Shown one piece after another: positions 1 through 10,545 of a stretch of 64,000 nt of DNA. Where the stretch lies: the NCBI GenBank assembly GCA_013396995.1, contig VWZP01009941.1, positions 4,030,472 through 4,094,471 of the forward strand, written 5' to 3'. Made by a program: the position numbers and the translations under genes. Below the pieces are notes generated by a model. That model saw only the letters and a list, made by a program, of their open reading frames with translations. It did no database searches and was not told where the DNA came from. Numbering within the stretch: position 1 is the stretch's first letter; the number at the start of each line of letters is the position of its first letter. The DNA is from Dicaeum eximium. Its lineage: Eukaryota > Chordata > Aves > Passeriformes > Dicaeidae.

Positions 1-574
1 GAACCCTCGTATCAGTTCCCTGTGCCACAGTTTATACTAGGACTTTGCTAAGAAAGCATATTGCTTCAGCCTTCTAATGACTTTTCAGAGATACTAAGAT
101 TTCACAAAGTCCTTATTCCCAAGAAAAATCCTTTTGCTTATGTAAACATCCAGTTCATCCTAAACCTAAATGTGAGAAGGTTCACTTGGAGTTAGTAGGG
201 CAGTTCCAGGGACATTTTTCTGTTGTGGTTTTGGTTTTTTCCCTAGAACAAAAGATAGGAGCTTTTGCTCTAGCTGAAAGTTTAAGTCTCTTTAAGACTA
301 CCTGAGGACCCGTTATTGTTGCTGTTACAGAAATATGTGGATCTGTCACCCAGTGTGAATCCTAACACGCTGCTGAGTATGGAAAAGATACGCCTTTGAG
401 AGAAGCTGGAGTTTAAACAGACAAACCGTGTACAAAATGGGGAGGCAAAGCCATATTTCACAGCCAGGGATCTGACATAGAAAGAGACTGAATAAGTTTC
501 TCAAACCTTTCACAACCAATCATCACTGCTCTAAGAAAAACCTTGATGTGGATCCTGAGAAGTATCAAAAGTAG
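1..574. other. unique non-coding sequence
   Basis: No recognisable gene or repeat. Reading frames here are short and interrupted, and none resembles a known protein. It ends where CR1-like sequence begins. Confidence 0.6.
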
Positions 575-1085
575 TATAAAAAGAAAGTGTGGCCAGGAGG
601 AGCAGGGCAGGGATTGTCCCACTGCACTCAGCATGGCTGAGGCCAAACCTCAAACCTGTCCAGAGAAGCTGGTGAAGGTCTGAACAATTAAGTTGTATAA
701 GGAGTGGCTGAGGGACCTGGGGTTGTTTATCCTGGAGAAGAGAAGGCTTCAGGGCAACCTTATCACTCTCTACAACCACCTGAGAGGAGGCTGTATCAAG
801 TGGGGTTGTGTCTTCTCTCAGGCAACAAGTGTGAGGACAAGAGGAAACGGATTCAAGTTGTATCAGGGGAGGTTCAGGTAGGACACCAGGAAGAATTTCT
901 GTATGGAAAGAGTTGTTAAGCATTGGAATGAACTGTCTAGGGTGGTGGTGAAGTCAACATCCCTGGAGCTGTTCAAGAAACGACTGGATATGGCACTTAG
1001 TGCTATGGTCTAGTTGACAAACAGGTGATTGGTCAAAGGTTGGACTCAATGATTGAGGAACGTAATCCTGCAATGATTCTGTGAA
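575..1085 (+). mobile_element. CR1 LINE 3' fragment, 5'-truncated and internally deleted
   Basis: This is the 3' end of a CR1 retrotransposon in forward orientation. It begins near a 'gtgtggccagg' block and runs through the C-terminal part of ORF2 into the 3' UTR. Translated pieces show typical CR1 ORF2 C-terminal wording, such as LGLFILEKRRLQGNL and RTRGNGFKLYQGRFR (frame at 693-881), then 'agcattggaatgaactgtc' and 'tggcacttagtgctatggt'. The frame is broken by indels and part of ORF2 is missing between about 650 and 690. It ends near 'cctgcaatgattctgtg', a worn copy of the CR1 terminal repeat ATTCTRTG. CR1 copies are usually 5'-truncated in this way. The element is dead; subfamily is from memory only. 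Confidence 0.88.
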
Positions 1086-2949
1086 GTAGCTTTGTAGAGA
1101 TTCATGAGAATCTGTAAATGAGCATTTATCCTTAATTAACATTTTTATTATTCTTTTACCTGTCCCAGAATCAGTATTATTTCAATAAGTATGAGTGCTT
1201 ATTGAAAGCCTTGATGAAACCAGACAGATTCACACAAGTCAATGAGGCAAAATTCATTGTCCATGCAAAGAATCTGGTTATAACATATTTTCTTTTGCAG
1301 TGAGCAGAAGGGGAATAGGAAACTTTCAAGTGTGTTTTGTGCTGCTAGTTTTTAAAGTTATTTGAGCAGGGAAATTTCAGGCTTCTTTCAATGCAACAAA
1401 ATGTCAATGTTCCATTGATGTCCCCACAAACATGCAAAGATAAATGTATTACTGCCCTATTCTCAGAAAACATGGCTGAAGTCCATATTCTGTGTGCTGA
1501 GCAGAGCATTAGATAACCAAAGAGTCCTACTCATAAACCAGCTACTTTTCCTGAACTGCAGTAGTGCATTAGTACAAGACTAACTTATCCCTTTTAGGAC
1601 TCTCTCTTGCATGGGTGGATTGACACAGAAGCTCATTTGTTCTGTGCTAACTCAATGTTGATTTCTACCCGTTGTCACAATGAGCAAGGTAGAAGATTTC
1701 TTTTAAACACCAGGAAAGGAAGCAATTTATGCATGTTGTAGTGGAAAGTAACAGATGACTAGGAATGGACATGCCTTAATTACAAAATCATTTTATTGTT
1801 TTGTAGTCTATACTCTGATGTGAAAACCTCCTGTCATTGCCAGCAGGGTTTGTTTTTTTTTGTTTTTTTTTTGTTTCTAGTGAAGGATTCATTACTATTC
1901 TATTTGGTGACAATTATGAATGAAGACAAGTAAATACTTCACACTAGGCACACTTTTTTCCTTTTCACAGAGCCTTTTTGTTTTCTGCTAACTTTTATGT
2001 GCATTTTCCCTTCGTTTCATACACCCCTCTTACTCGCATAAACTTCCCCTGCATGTGACAGTGACACCAATTGGATCACAGTGGCAGCAAGATTTTGGGA
2101 GCTGTCAGCTGTTTAAAGTATGGCAGACAAATAGGAAGCTCTCTACCTTTGTACTGGTTTATACCTGGATTGTGCTTGGCATGTCTGTCTAATTTCCAAG
2201 GGAAACACAGAGTATGGCATGGCAGGTAGGCATGGTCACAAGAGGTTACAGTGAGGTATGTCATTTCAGAGCATGCAATTTCCTCTTTGAGTCATTTTGC
2301 AAGAAAGGTTGAATCACTACATCCTCTTTTTTAACTGTGGTTCTGCCTCTGCATATCAATGCCATGACTAGATCTGAGGTGGATGCACCTTTTTAATGTT
2401 AACAGGAGGTAAATGACACACACTACAGCAGAATGGCTGTTCCCTTTGCAAAGCTTTTGGAAGAAATCAAAAAACATGCGAAGCACATTTGCAACTTTTT
2501 CAACAGATCAGGCATGGAAACTGCTAGGCAAATAATGGGATCTGAGTAATGAAAAAAAAAATTACTAACCTGTTTTGTTTTGCTTTAAGTTTGACATGTA
2601 AAGAGCTGAAGAATTCTGTCTCACAATTGTTCAGGTTCAAACCATGCTAACCTGCTCTATCAAAGGACAAATTAGCAGCATGATTTGCTGTTTTCAAATG
2701 TCTCCATTCCCCAGTCAAAGCCCAAACAGCTCTTTCATTTGGCCGGGTCCTATTTGTTTAGAGTTTTTAGAATTTTCTGTGTCACTAAAACTGCATCTTT
2801 GACATCTGACATCAGTTTTTTTTTCAGCCTTTCCACAGAAAGGTAGCAGCAATTCCCAGTGGCAGCTTCCCAGAGCAGAGGGACTACCTCAGTGGATAGT
2901 TCATTTGTTATGCAGCATCTGGGATTCTTTTCAGCATCTCCAGTTACTG
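1086..2949. other. non-coding sequence with a T-rich tract
   Basis: No gene recognised. A T/G-rich simple tract lies at about 1851-1877. The rest is unique AT-rich sequence with short chance reading frames. Confidence 0.55.
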
Positions 2950-3020
2950 GCCTGATCCAATTTCCATTAACATCAAGTATAAGATTCCCATGACTTCAGT
3001 GGGGACCAGAACTAGATCCT
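2950..3020. repeat. possible ancient palindromic (MITE-like) repeat remnant
   Basis: The stretch contains 'cctgatccaatttccatta', then 'cccatgacttcagtgggga' and 'ctagatcct'. The order resembles an old sauropsid inverted repeat whose arms carry 'cctgatcca..cccatt' and 'gacttcagtggg..ggatcagg'. The arms are degraded. The family is recalled, not searched. Confidence 0.3.
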
Positions 3021-4712
3021 AAAGTTCTGTTGACACTAAACATTGGAGCAGAAAGTGGACTTTGTTGCCGAGTTTCACGTAGAACAAAACAGATCTGAAC
3101 CTCTATGTTCATAAGCTACAAAGGATAGAGAGAATGCAAATACATGATATTGGTAAGGGGTTTTTTTGTTGTTGCTGTTTCTTTTTTACAGTGTTTGATG
3201 TCTAATATAGTAAAGAAAAGCATTTAATAGTCTCAGGATTGCGAACTCCCCATTGTCATACCATCTTCCTACATGTGTGAAAGGATGACATCTGTTAATA
3301 TTCTGATGTCTGTAGGATAAATCGTGCCAACAGGAAAAGACAGCTCCATTAGAAACAAATGGTTCTAACACAATATCTAGTGACAGGTATTTGCAGTGCT
3401 TTGGAGGCACCATTTCAATAAAAACTATGATTATACATGGTATTTAGGAATGGTGACCTGTCACTTGTAAATGGAGATACTGTTATGGAGCAAGAATTGT
3501 CATAAAAGACATTTAATTTAAGGCCAACCTCAAAGCTGAGGCTGTTTTTTATTAAGTACTCTCTTCTTTGTGTATGAAGCTACAGCCCAGCTGCTTATTG
3601 GCAACACATAGAATCATAAGCAGTGGCAGAATTACCCCCTTTATAATGTCCTTGGGACACAGGCAATGTGATCATTATAAAATGGTGCACTTACAAGCTT
3701 AACACATGCAGTATAATTTTGGTTTGATGTACACTGTGTAGGAAAAGATTATGTGCATAATGAGAGTGAAGTCATCTACTGCTTGAACAGAGTGTGCCTT
3801 GCCAAGTGAGCTTCCCTCCCACAGGGATCCTCCAGAATACAGCTGGGTGAAATAGTTTGCCCAGAGCCTGTTCTTGAGAAAGGCAGAGGATTTCACTCAT
3901 ATAGTTATTCAGGTTGATTTCAGTGCATAATTTTTCCTTGGGAAAAGAAAAAATTAACAAACAAAGCATCCAAAACTAACCAACCAACCAAAGTGAAAAT
4001 AATAAACCAAACTGGAATAAAAAAACTTTTCTCATCCTTTTTTTTTAGAAACATCAGTGTTTTGGAGCCTTGAGAAATGTAATAAACATAATAAAAATGT
4101 GGATTTCAAAGTACTGGTCCCCACCCTTTAAACAGAAGAGTGCAAGTGGGAGTTGATCATGATCTGGTTGCTCTAAATGAAATCCTGGTCTTGCCTGCTT
4201 ATAAGATAAAACATGATTGGGGTTGTCCCAAAACACAGTAGGCTTCTCTTTACCCATTAGGTTTCACCCACTGACCTGTGAAAGCAACTTTGTGGCCCAG
4301 CTCAGACTGGGGGCCTTTTATTTCACCTAGCCTCTAAAAACCTCCTGCTTTACACTACTCTCTGAACTCCGGCTTTGCTCCACAAGCCAGGACAGAGAAT
4401 AAGGATCTTTTTGTGCCTGCTAGGACACTTGAGGAGCATCATGATTGCAAGAGTCCCTTTCTCTCCTGAGGATTCAATGTCTGCAGTGTGGGCTAACCCA
4501 TCCTTTTGCAGGCTATGCAGTGTGGGACTAGGTTACTGTGCTTTTGCTTCCATGTTGTGTACTCAAGGCTTACATTGCTATATGGAATTCTGTCAGGAAG
4601 GTTATAAAGATAGAGGCTATCTGAAAATCCAGGTCTAGGCCTGGCTTCATATTTTAAACCTGTTCAGAGCAAAAATGTTTGCTCTGGCCTCTCATGGCTC
4701 TTTGCCTCTCTG
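3021..4712. other. non-coding sequence
   Basis: No gene recognised. An A/C-rich tract lies at about 3956-3992 with several 'aacc' repeats. The frame at 4375-4638 is of chance length and has no recognisable domain. Confidence 0.55.
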
Positions 4713-4730
4713 TATGTGTGTGTGTGTATG
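4713..4730. repeat. short (TG)n microsatellite
   Basis: A short alternating T/G run with one interruption abuts the first base of the LTR that follows. Confidence 0.7.
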
Positions 4731-5262
4731 TGTCCCGGTTTGGGCTGGGATAGAGTTAATTTTCTTCTTAGTAGCTGGTGCAGTGCTGTGTTTTGGATTT
4801 AGAATGAGAATAATGTTGATAGCACACTGATGTTTTGGTTGTTGCTAAGTAGTGCTTATTCTAAATCAAGGACTTTTCAGGTCTCCTGCTCTGCCTTCGA
4901 GCAGGTGCACAAGAAGCCAGGAGGGAGCACAGCCAGAACAGCCGACCTGAACTGGCCAAAGGATATTCCATGCTACAGAACATAATGACCAGTGTATTAA
5001 CTGGAGGGTATTGACTGGGACAAGATGGGCATCTGTGAGTGGGCGGTGAGAGATTGTATTGTGCATCACTTCTTGCTCTTGGGTTTTACTCCTTTCTCGC
5101 TTTACTTGTCATTATTATCATAATAGTCCAACTATAAAGCTATTCTTAACTAATGAGTTTTACCTTTTTTATCTTGATTTTCCTCCCCATCCCATGGAGG
5201 GTGGGAGGAGTGAGCAAGTGGCTGCACAGGGCTTAGCTGCTGATTGGAGCTAGTCCACATCA
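4731..5262 (+). mobile_element. solo LTR of an avian ERVL-type endogenous retrovirus
   Basis: A 532-bp sequence starting TGTCCCGGTTT and ending near CACATCA matches the layout of a very common avian LTR. The U3 start has 'gctgggatagagttaattt', then 'agtagctggtgcagtgctgt' and 'ttgctaagtagtgcttatt'. A central block reads 'aagccaggagggagcacag' and 'aactggccaaaggatattc'. The 3' part has 'attgtattgtgcatcactt' and 'gagttttaccttttttatc'. The TATA region is eroded: 'gtgtattaactgg' sits where the related LTR at 58.6 kb has an intact TATAAA. The polyadenylation motif is also changed ('ctataaagc'). No internal retroviral sequence flanks it, so this is a solo LTR left by recombination. I could not find an exact target-site duplication. 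It is a relative of, not a partner to, the LTR at 58271-58847. Confidence 0.87.
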
Positions 5263-5607
5263 ATGTGAATACAGGCAGTCTGTACAGTGTGTGCTTGTTT
5301 GCATCCCAACATAAGCCCCTGCATGTGGGTATAGAGAATACCATAAATGCAGATAGAGCAGCATTTATTCTTCCTATAAAAGAAGCAATTGAGTCATGTA
5401 TGGTCTATATGCTGCTTAGTAGAAGAGCAGAAGTATAGTTTATAGGTTATAGATGACAGCAAGACCTGATCCTCATGCCTTCTTTTAAGCAAATTGCTCT
5501 TGCAGCAAAGCCAACAGGTAGAAAGTTTGTACAGACGAAAAAAAAAAGAAAAAAGTATCTTCAGAGGCAGCCTCAGCATGTGAAGCAGAGGAGGCAGCAA
5601 CATGGCA
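5263..5607. other. non-coding sequence after the LTR
   Basis: No gene recognised. It includes an A-rich tract at about 5538-5553. Sequence becomes G/C-richer toward 5570. Confidence 0.5.
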
Positions 5608-5711
5608 AGGGGGCCAAAGAGGCCCCCTCATGTGCTCCTTTTCGACAGAGGAGCACACCAGGCAGCACAACACAGCCAGGCTGTGTTTGTTGAAAGAGCA
5701 GGGTGGCTGCT
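5608..5711. repeat. run of adjacent short inverted repeats
   Basis: Perfect inverted repeats lie end to end. The first has 8-bp arms at 5608-5615 and 5621-5628 (AGGGGGCC/GGCCCCCT, 5-nt loop). The second has 9-bp arms at 5631-5639 and 5649-5657 (TGTGCTCCT/AGGAGCACA, 9-nt loop). The third has 9-bp arms at 5669-5677 and 5679-5687 (AACACAGCC/GGCTGTGTT, 1-nt spacer). A weaker fourth has 5-bp arms at 5697-5701 and 5707-5711. Either strand could form consecutive hairpins. No known RNA family is recognised. Confidence 0.65.
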
Positions 5712-8700
5712 GTTCGCCCCTTTGCTGTCTCTGGCTTGCCTCAGTGGTCGAGGTGAAAGCAGGAGGGGATGTGGCACAGCTGCCTCACCAAGTATCACCA
5801 CTTTCAAATTCCACTTCTTATCTCAGCCCTTCTTCCTTGTTGCTAATTACCACCTACTCCAAGATGTCAAGAACATACTCCCAGGAATAAACTGCTAGAT
5901 AAACAAACCCCAGACAAACATCAAAGCTTAAAACAAACTGATAAGTCCCTTTGATTGATTTTAAGGGTCGGTGGGGAGAGGTGTGTTTGGATTGGAAGGT
6001 GCAAATGTTGAGGGGAGCAGCACCTGCTGCCTTGTGATCTCACCATACCATTTGGCTTGAAAAGGCCAGGAGATAGGGAATCAGAAATCCATTTGGAGTT
6101 ACAAAAGCAGCAGGGGAGGCTTAGATGAACAAAGGGGCTCTCCAGGCAGGGCCGTGTGCTGCTTTTTGTCAGCTTGGTATCACATTCCCTGCCCCAGCGT
6201 GACAGACAAATGCCAGGCCAGATGATGTGATACGATCGGCCTTGCTGGGATGAGGTCTGTACCTGTATTATATGATGGCAGCAGATGCTGATTCATATGG
6301 GGGCAAGCACAGAGAAAACCAAGGCTTAAACTTTTCAGCAAAAATTGTTTCCAGGTACCTGTGTCAGAAGGGAGTTGTTCAGAGACAAGTACAGCCTTGG
6401 GATGTGCCTGTATGGATGGAGCATTTGTGAAAAATGCTCAGTTGGAGAATAAAACATGTATGTGACTGCAGAGCTCCCCCACCCTTTCCTGGGGTCTCAG
6501 AGACTCTCAGACCTGCTCTGCAGAGACTGTGCTTACCTCAGCTGACGTAGGAATAGGAATCCAGCTCATGCCTACTAAACCAGAGATTAGTAGAGAAAGC
6601 TTACAAAGGCCTAAATATGCCTAAGATCAAAGTGATACAATTTGCTGTGATAAAGCAGGATATCTTTGCCTCTCTTAAGTTCCAGTGCTGCAAAAATACT
6701 TCCATGCTCTTAACTACACACATACAGCAATGCCACAGTTACTGACAGGCTATCTATATGCTCAGTTTAGCAAGCAGGATTCAAGGACTCAGACCCCTAT
6801 CAGCTGACTTTATATACCTGTATTTGTGCCTGAGAGTGCCTAGGGGTGTTTCAAATGCTGCAGTGATATGCTGAGGTGGACCTACACCATTCATGATTTA
6901 GCATTCCCTCTAAAGGTGACTCTCTGCTGAGGAGAGCAATTGCAGTGGAAAGGAGCTGAGCATGACTGGGAATTCTGCTTTGATTGTACTGTGTACAGTT
7001 AAAAGTGAAGAAGGTGCAGCCTACACAGCTATTTTGCTTATTTGCTTCCATAAGTAAATTAGCTTTCTGATCTCTTACTAGAAAATGTTAGTTTTGTCCT
7101 AGGTTTTTTGGGAGGTTGTTTGTTTTTTCTCTGGTAATGAAGGGGGGAAGAAAAGAGGGAGGGGAAAAGGTCGTCTCTTTTTGGTTACGAATTTGCTGTA
7201 ACTGATGGAAATTCTAATGTAAAGCTCATGTTTACCAGGCTCAGAAAAAAAAACTTTCAGTTTTCCCTATTTCTTTAAGTGAAAGCAAAGGAAATGAGAC
7301 GAAAGAAATGATGGGTGCATAAAAAGAAGACAGTTCGTGTTACTGAAAAATGGAAGTGGGTGGATGTTTCAGAAATGCTTGGTCAACATTTGCAAAAAAA
7401 CAGGACCAGTGCCTAGGAAAGTAGTTTACCTTCAGGAATAATAGGAGAAAAGTAATTTTAAGTAAACTACTGAAATTCTCAACTTGAATTTTCATCATAC
7501 AAATCCAGTTCTTGGATCATTACTTATCCAGTTATAGACTGGGAGACTGGGAGACTGTGCTTAGTGAAAAACAAGCAATGGGGGTTGAATTTCTGCAAAT
7601 GAGTTTTCAAAACCATATTTATTTCAGGACAGAGTGACTGGCTCAGTGCTGTTACTGGCATTGCCTACAGTGTTTAAATGGTGTTTCAAGATGCCCCTCT
7701 CTACACAAGAAAATGATAGTAACAATTCCCAGGCATGCTCCATTTCCCACCGATTTTCACTGAAACCACTTGGAGCATGTGCAACAACTTTAATATGACT
7801 GAAGAAATATTGATGTACATTGAAGAGATCAAGGAGGGACATGTTTTTCTGACTCTCTACTTAAAAAAAAAAAAAGCAACATCACCTCTCTGTACATTAG
7901 ACTTTCTGTCTACTGAAATGGCACAAAAAGAACATCTCTGAGGGCTTTCCAGTGCCAATAGGGATGATTTATAGCTTCAGCACTATTTGTTTTAATCTCT
8001 GAGGGAGGGGAGGAGGGGGGGAATGGATTCGATGATACATAGAGAAACATTATTTCCCAAAGGCAGATTTTATTTCTTTAACAATTTATAAGGCTCCAGA
8101 AGTGAAATATCACTATTTTGGGACCGGTGTTATATATCAATGAGTTTAGCAGCTGCCAGGCTTATGCATGTATTTTGTACTGTACACACAGTGCAAAGGC
8201 CATTGATTCAACAGTGGTAACAGGGTCTTTATTGTCATTGTTGCAGCAGATCACCAAATTTAGATCTTAAGGGACAGACTGTGCACTGAGAAATGTCAAA
8301 GGCAAACTTGTATAATAAGCAAACCCTGCTCTACCTCCACTAATCACCCACTAACTACCTCAGCTGCTGCATCTCACTTATTCTCTTTGCTAGTAGCAGA
8401 TCCGACCACAGTTCTGTTCATTCTGCTACCATTAACTGTGTGGGCATAAAAATGTGATCAAATAATAAATATATTGATAAAAACTTTCTTGAAGTCTAGT
8501 GGGGGGAGGTGGATGTGTACTCTCAGTGAGGTAGAAAAACCAAATCTTGTGACTCTTGCTGTTGTCATACTGGCTGATAGCCACAATAGAATACTACAGG
8601 GAGTACCTGGATTTACAGCTAAAATACAAAAAGTCTGCTTTAAGGTGGAAAATCCAGTGGTCACTAGAGACAACTGTTTTAGTAGATGGGTTCTTGAAGC

Positions 8701-10170
8701 CATAACCCAATAACTGACAGGTCTCAAAATGGTGCAAATGGTTGTATGCAATTCACAAGTCACTTCATGACAGCTTTTTGCCTGAATGCTGCTAATTATG
8801 AAACCAAAAAGCTTTTTCCTCTTGAGGCTTGAAGGAAACTGAGGTAATAAGACAGATAAGATACTTCTCTTTTGGAAAGTATAGATATAAGTTTCATTTT
8901 GGGGTTTTACACGTAAAGCAGGAAAGAAACTTTCAGAGGGTCTCTGCAGCCCTCCCTTTTAAAAAGGGCTCTGTAGTCATTTTCTGTGTTACCTGTGTTT
9001 TCATCTCTCAGAGCACAGTTGAGACAAGAAAGAATATAGCTCTTCTGAGAAACAGACATTGTTCCCCTGTGTGTTTTCTCTTCCTTTTAACTTAGTTTTG
9101 TTTGTGTTGGAGAAAAATCTAGTTTTCAGCTCAGTGGCCACAGAGCCTTTACTGTCAGCAGAATCAGTATATTTTCCCTAGGCAAAGGCAAAAGAGACAA
9201 TGGCAGGGCAGTATATACAGAGTGCATTGTTACAGCCTCAGCAGGGACTTCTAGTATGGGAATGATTATGGGAACACAGAGTGAACCAGGGCCATATTCT
9301 TCCCTGAGAGTGCTGGGACCCCAGAATGCTCTTGCAGACACTGATGACTTTTTCATTGCTTTTTTGGGTGTTCTCTGGATTTAGCTTATTATTATATTGC
9401 TTAGAAATAAATTAGGCCAGGCTTTGCTGAAGACTCCATTTCACTTGAGATACATCAAGGTTGAAAAGATGAGAATCAGAAGTGTGCTTGATATTAATAT
9501 CACTGTTGATCCAAGGCTTTGAAAATTGCTGGTTATGGAAGTGAAATGGGGAGCAGATTTACTCATTTCTGATGGAGCTTGCAAAGCAGAAGTCTGCTGA
9601 TTTTTCAGTTCCTGAGAATGTCTGCATAGTTTGTTAATCCCTGGAAGTGGGAAGCCAGCTTTTAGCAACAGCAGGAGGGACTGGACCTTTGGTGTTCGCT
9701 AGCTCTGAAACTGGGATTTAGCCAGATTATTCTTCATTTCTCACAAAAGGGGAGTCATAGTGCTTGCTGAAGCCAAATGACAGTTGTGGGAGCTGAGACT
9801 TCCATTTACTACATACAACAGCAAAGCTAACAGGAAGCCATGGCTGCCAGATGTTTGTTTTACATAATCCAGAGGATGCAGATGTCTTTCTTCAGCAATG
9901 GACATTTTGTGATATTGTTTAAAGGCTGGTACCTAAGGAACTGTTTCTAGATTGTGACTTGAACTATGTCTGAGTGGAGTGGAGCAAGGATCCCCTTCCT
10001 CTTTGCAGGTTACCTGAGACAGCTCAGAACCTGGAGTGGAAGAATAGCTAGGGCTTTTTTGGCCTACTCTTACCAAATGGCTTACCAGAGGAAAGTGGGT
10101 GAGAGAACAGCTTAAGCGCTGCCTTCCTTCCTGCAGGAACCTATGATGAACCTGAAGAAAGAGAATAGAT
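5712..10170. other. non-coding sequence, 4.5 kb
   Basis: No gene recognised. Minor items are a threefold 8-mer (gggagact) near 7540-7560, a poly-A tract at about 7863-7874 and a G-rich run at 8003-8021. No reading frame here shows a recognisable domain. Confidence 0.5.
8003..8021 (+). other. potential G-quadruplex motif
   Basis: The G-rich stretch contains four separable runs of three or more G with loops of 1-5 nt. It fits the G3+N1-7 pattern on the + strand. No nearby gene gives it a context. Confidence 0.5.
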
Positions 10171-10320
10171 TGGAATGGAATGGAATGGAATGGAATGGAA
10201 TGGAATGGAATGGAATAGAATAGAATAGAATAGAATAGAATAGAATAGAATAGAATAGAATAGAATAGAATAGAATAGAATAGAATAGAATAGAATAGAA
10301 TAGAATAGAATAGAATAGAA
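10171..10320. repeat. two-phase pentanucleotide array (TGGAA)9(TAGAA)21
   Basis: Nine exact TGGAA units (10171-10215) are followed by twenty-one exact TAGAA units (10216-10320), 150 bp in total with no interruption. On the minus strand this reads (TTCTA)n(TTCCA)n and directly follows the 3' end of a minus-strand CR1. It is best read as an expanded CR1 tail. Because the motif has no stop codon in one minus frame, it creates a long spurious ORF of repeated YSILF. Confidence 0.97.
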
Positions 10321-10545
10321 TATTTTAGTTGGAAGGGACCTACAATGATCATCTGGTCCAGCTGCCTGAGCACTTCAGAGCTGACCAAAAGTTGAACTAT
10401 GTCATTAAGAGCATTGTCCAAATGCCTCTTAAACACTGATAGACTCGGGGCACCAACCACCTCCCTAGGAAGCCTGTTCCAGTGTTTGACCACTCTTGCT
10501 GTAAATAATTTCTCCCTAATACCCAGTCTAAGGACTATAGGCTGT
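10321..10545 (-). mobile_element. CR1 LINE 3' end, minus orientation
   Basis: On the + strand the element opens with 'gttggaagggacctacaatg' and 'catctggtccagctgcctga', the complement of a CR1 3' UTR. It continues into the ORF2 C-terminus. The minus translation reads REKLFTARVVKHWNRLPREVV then GAPSLSVFKRHLDNAL, the conserved end of CR1 ORF2, still open and lightly mutated. The 5' boundary is uncertain; similarity fades by about 10545-10616. The 3' tail is the pentanucleotide array beside it. The open frame and exact tail suggest this copy is younger than the others in the window. Confidence 0.9.

Noticed and set aside
531..923. 130-codon minus-strand frame
   Set aside because: It is antisense to the CR1 fragment at 575-1085.
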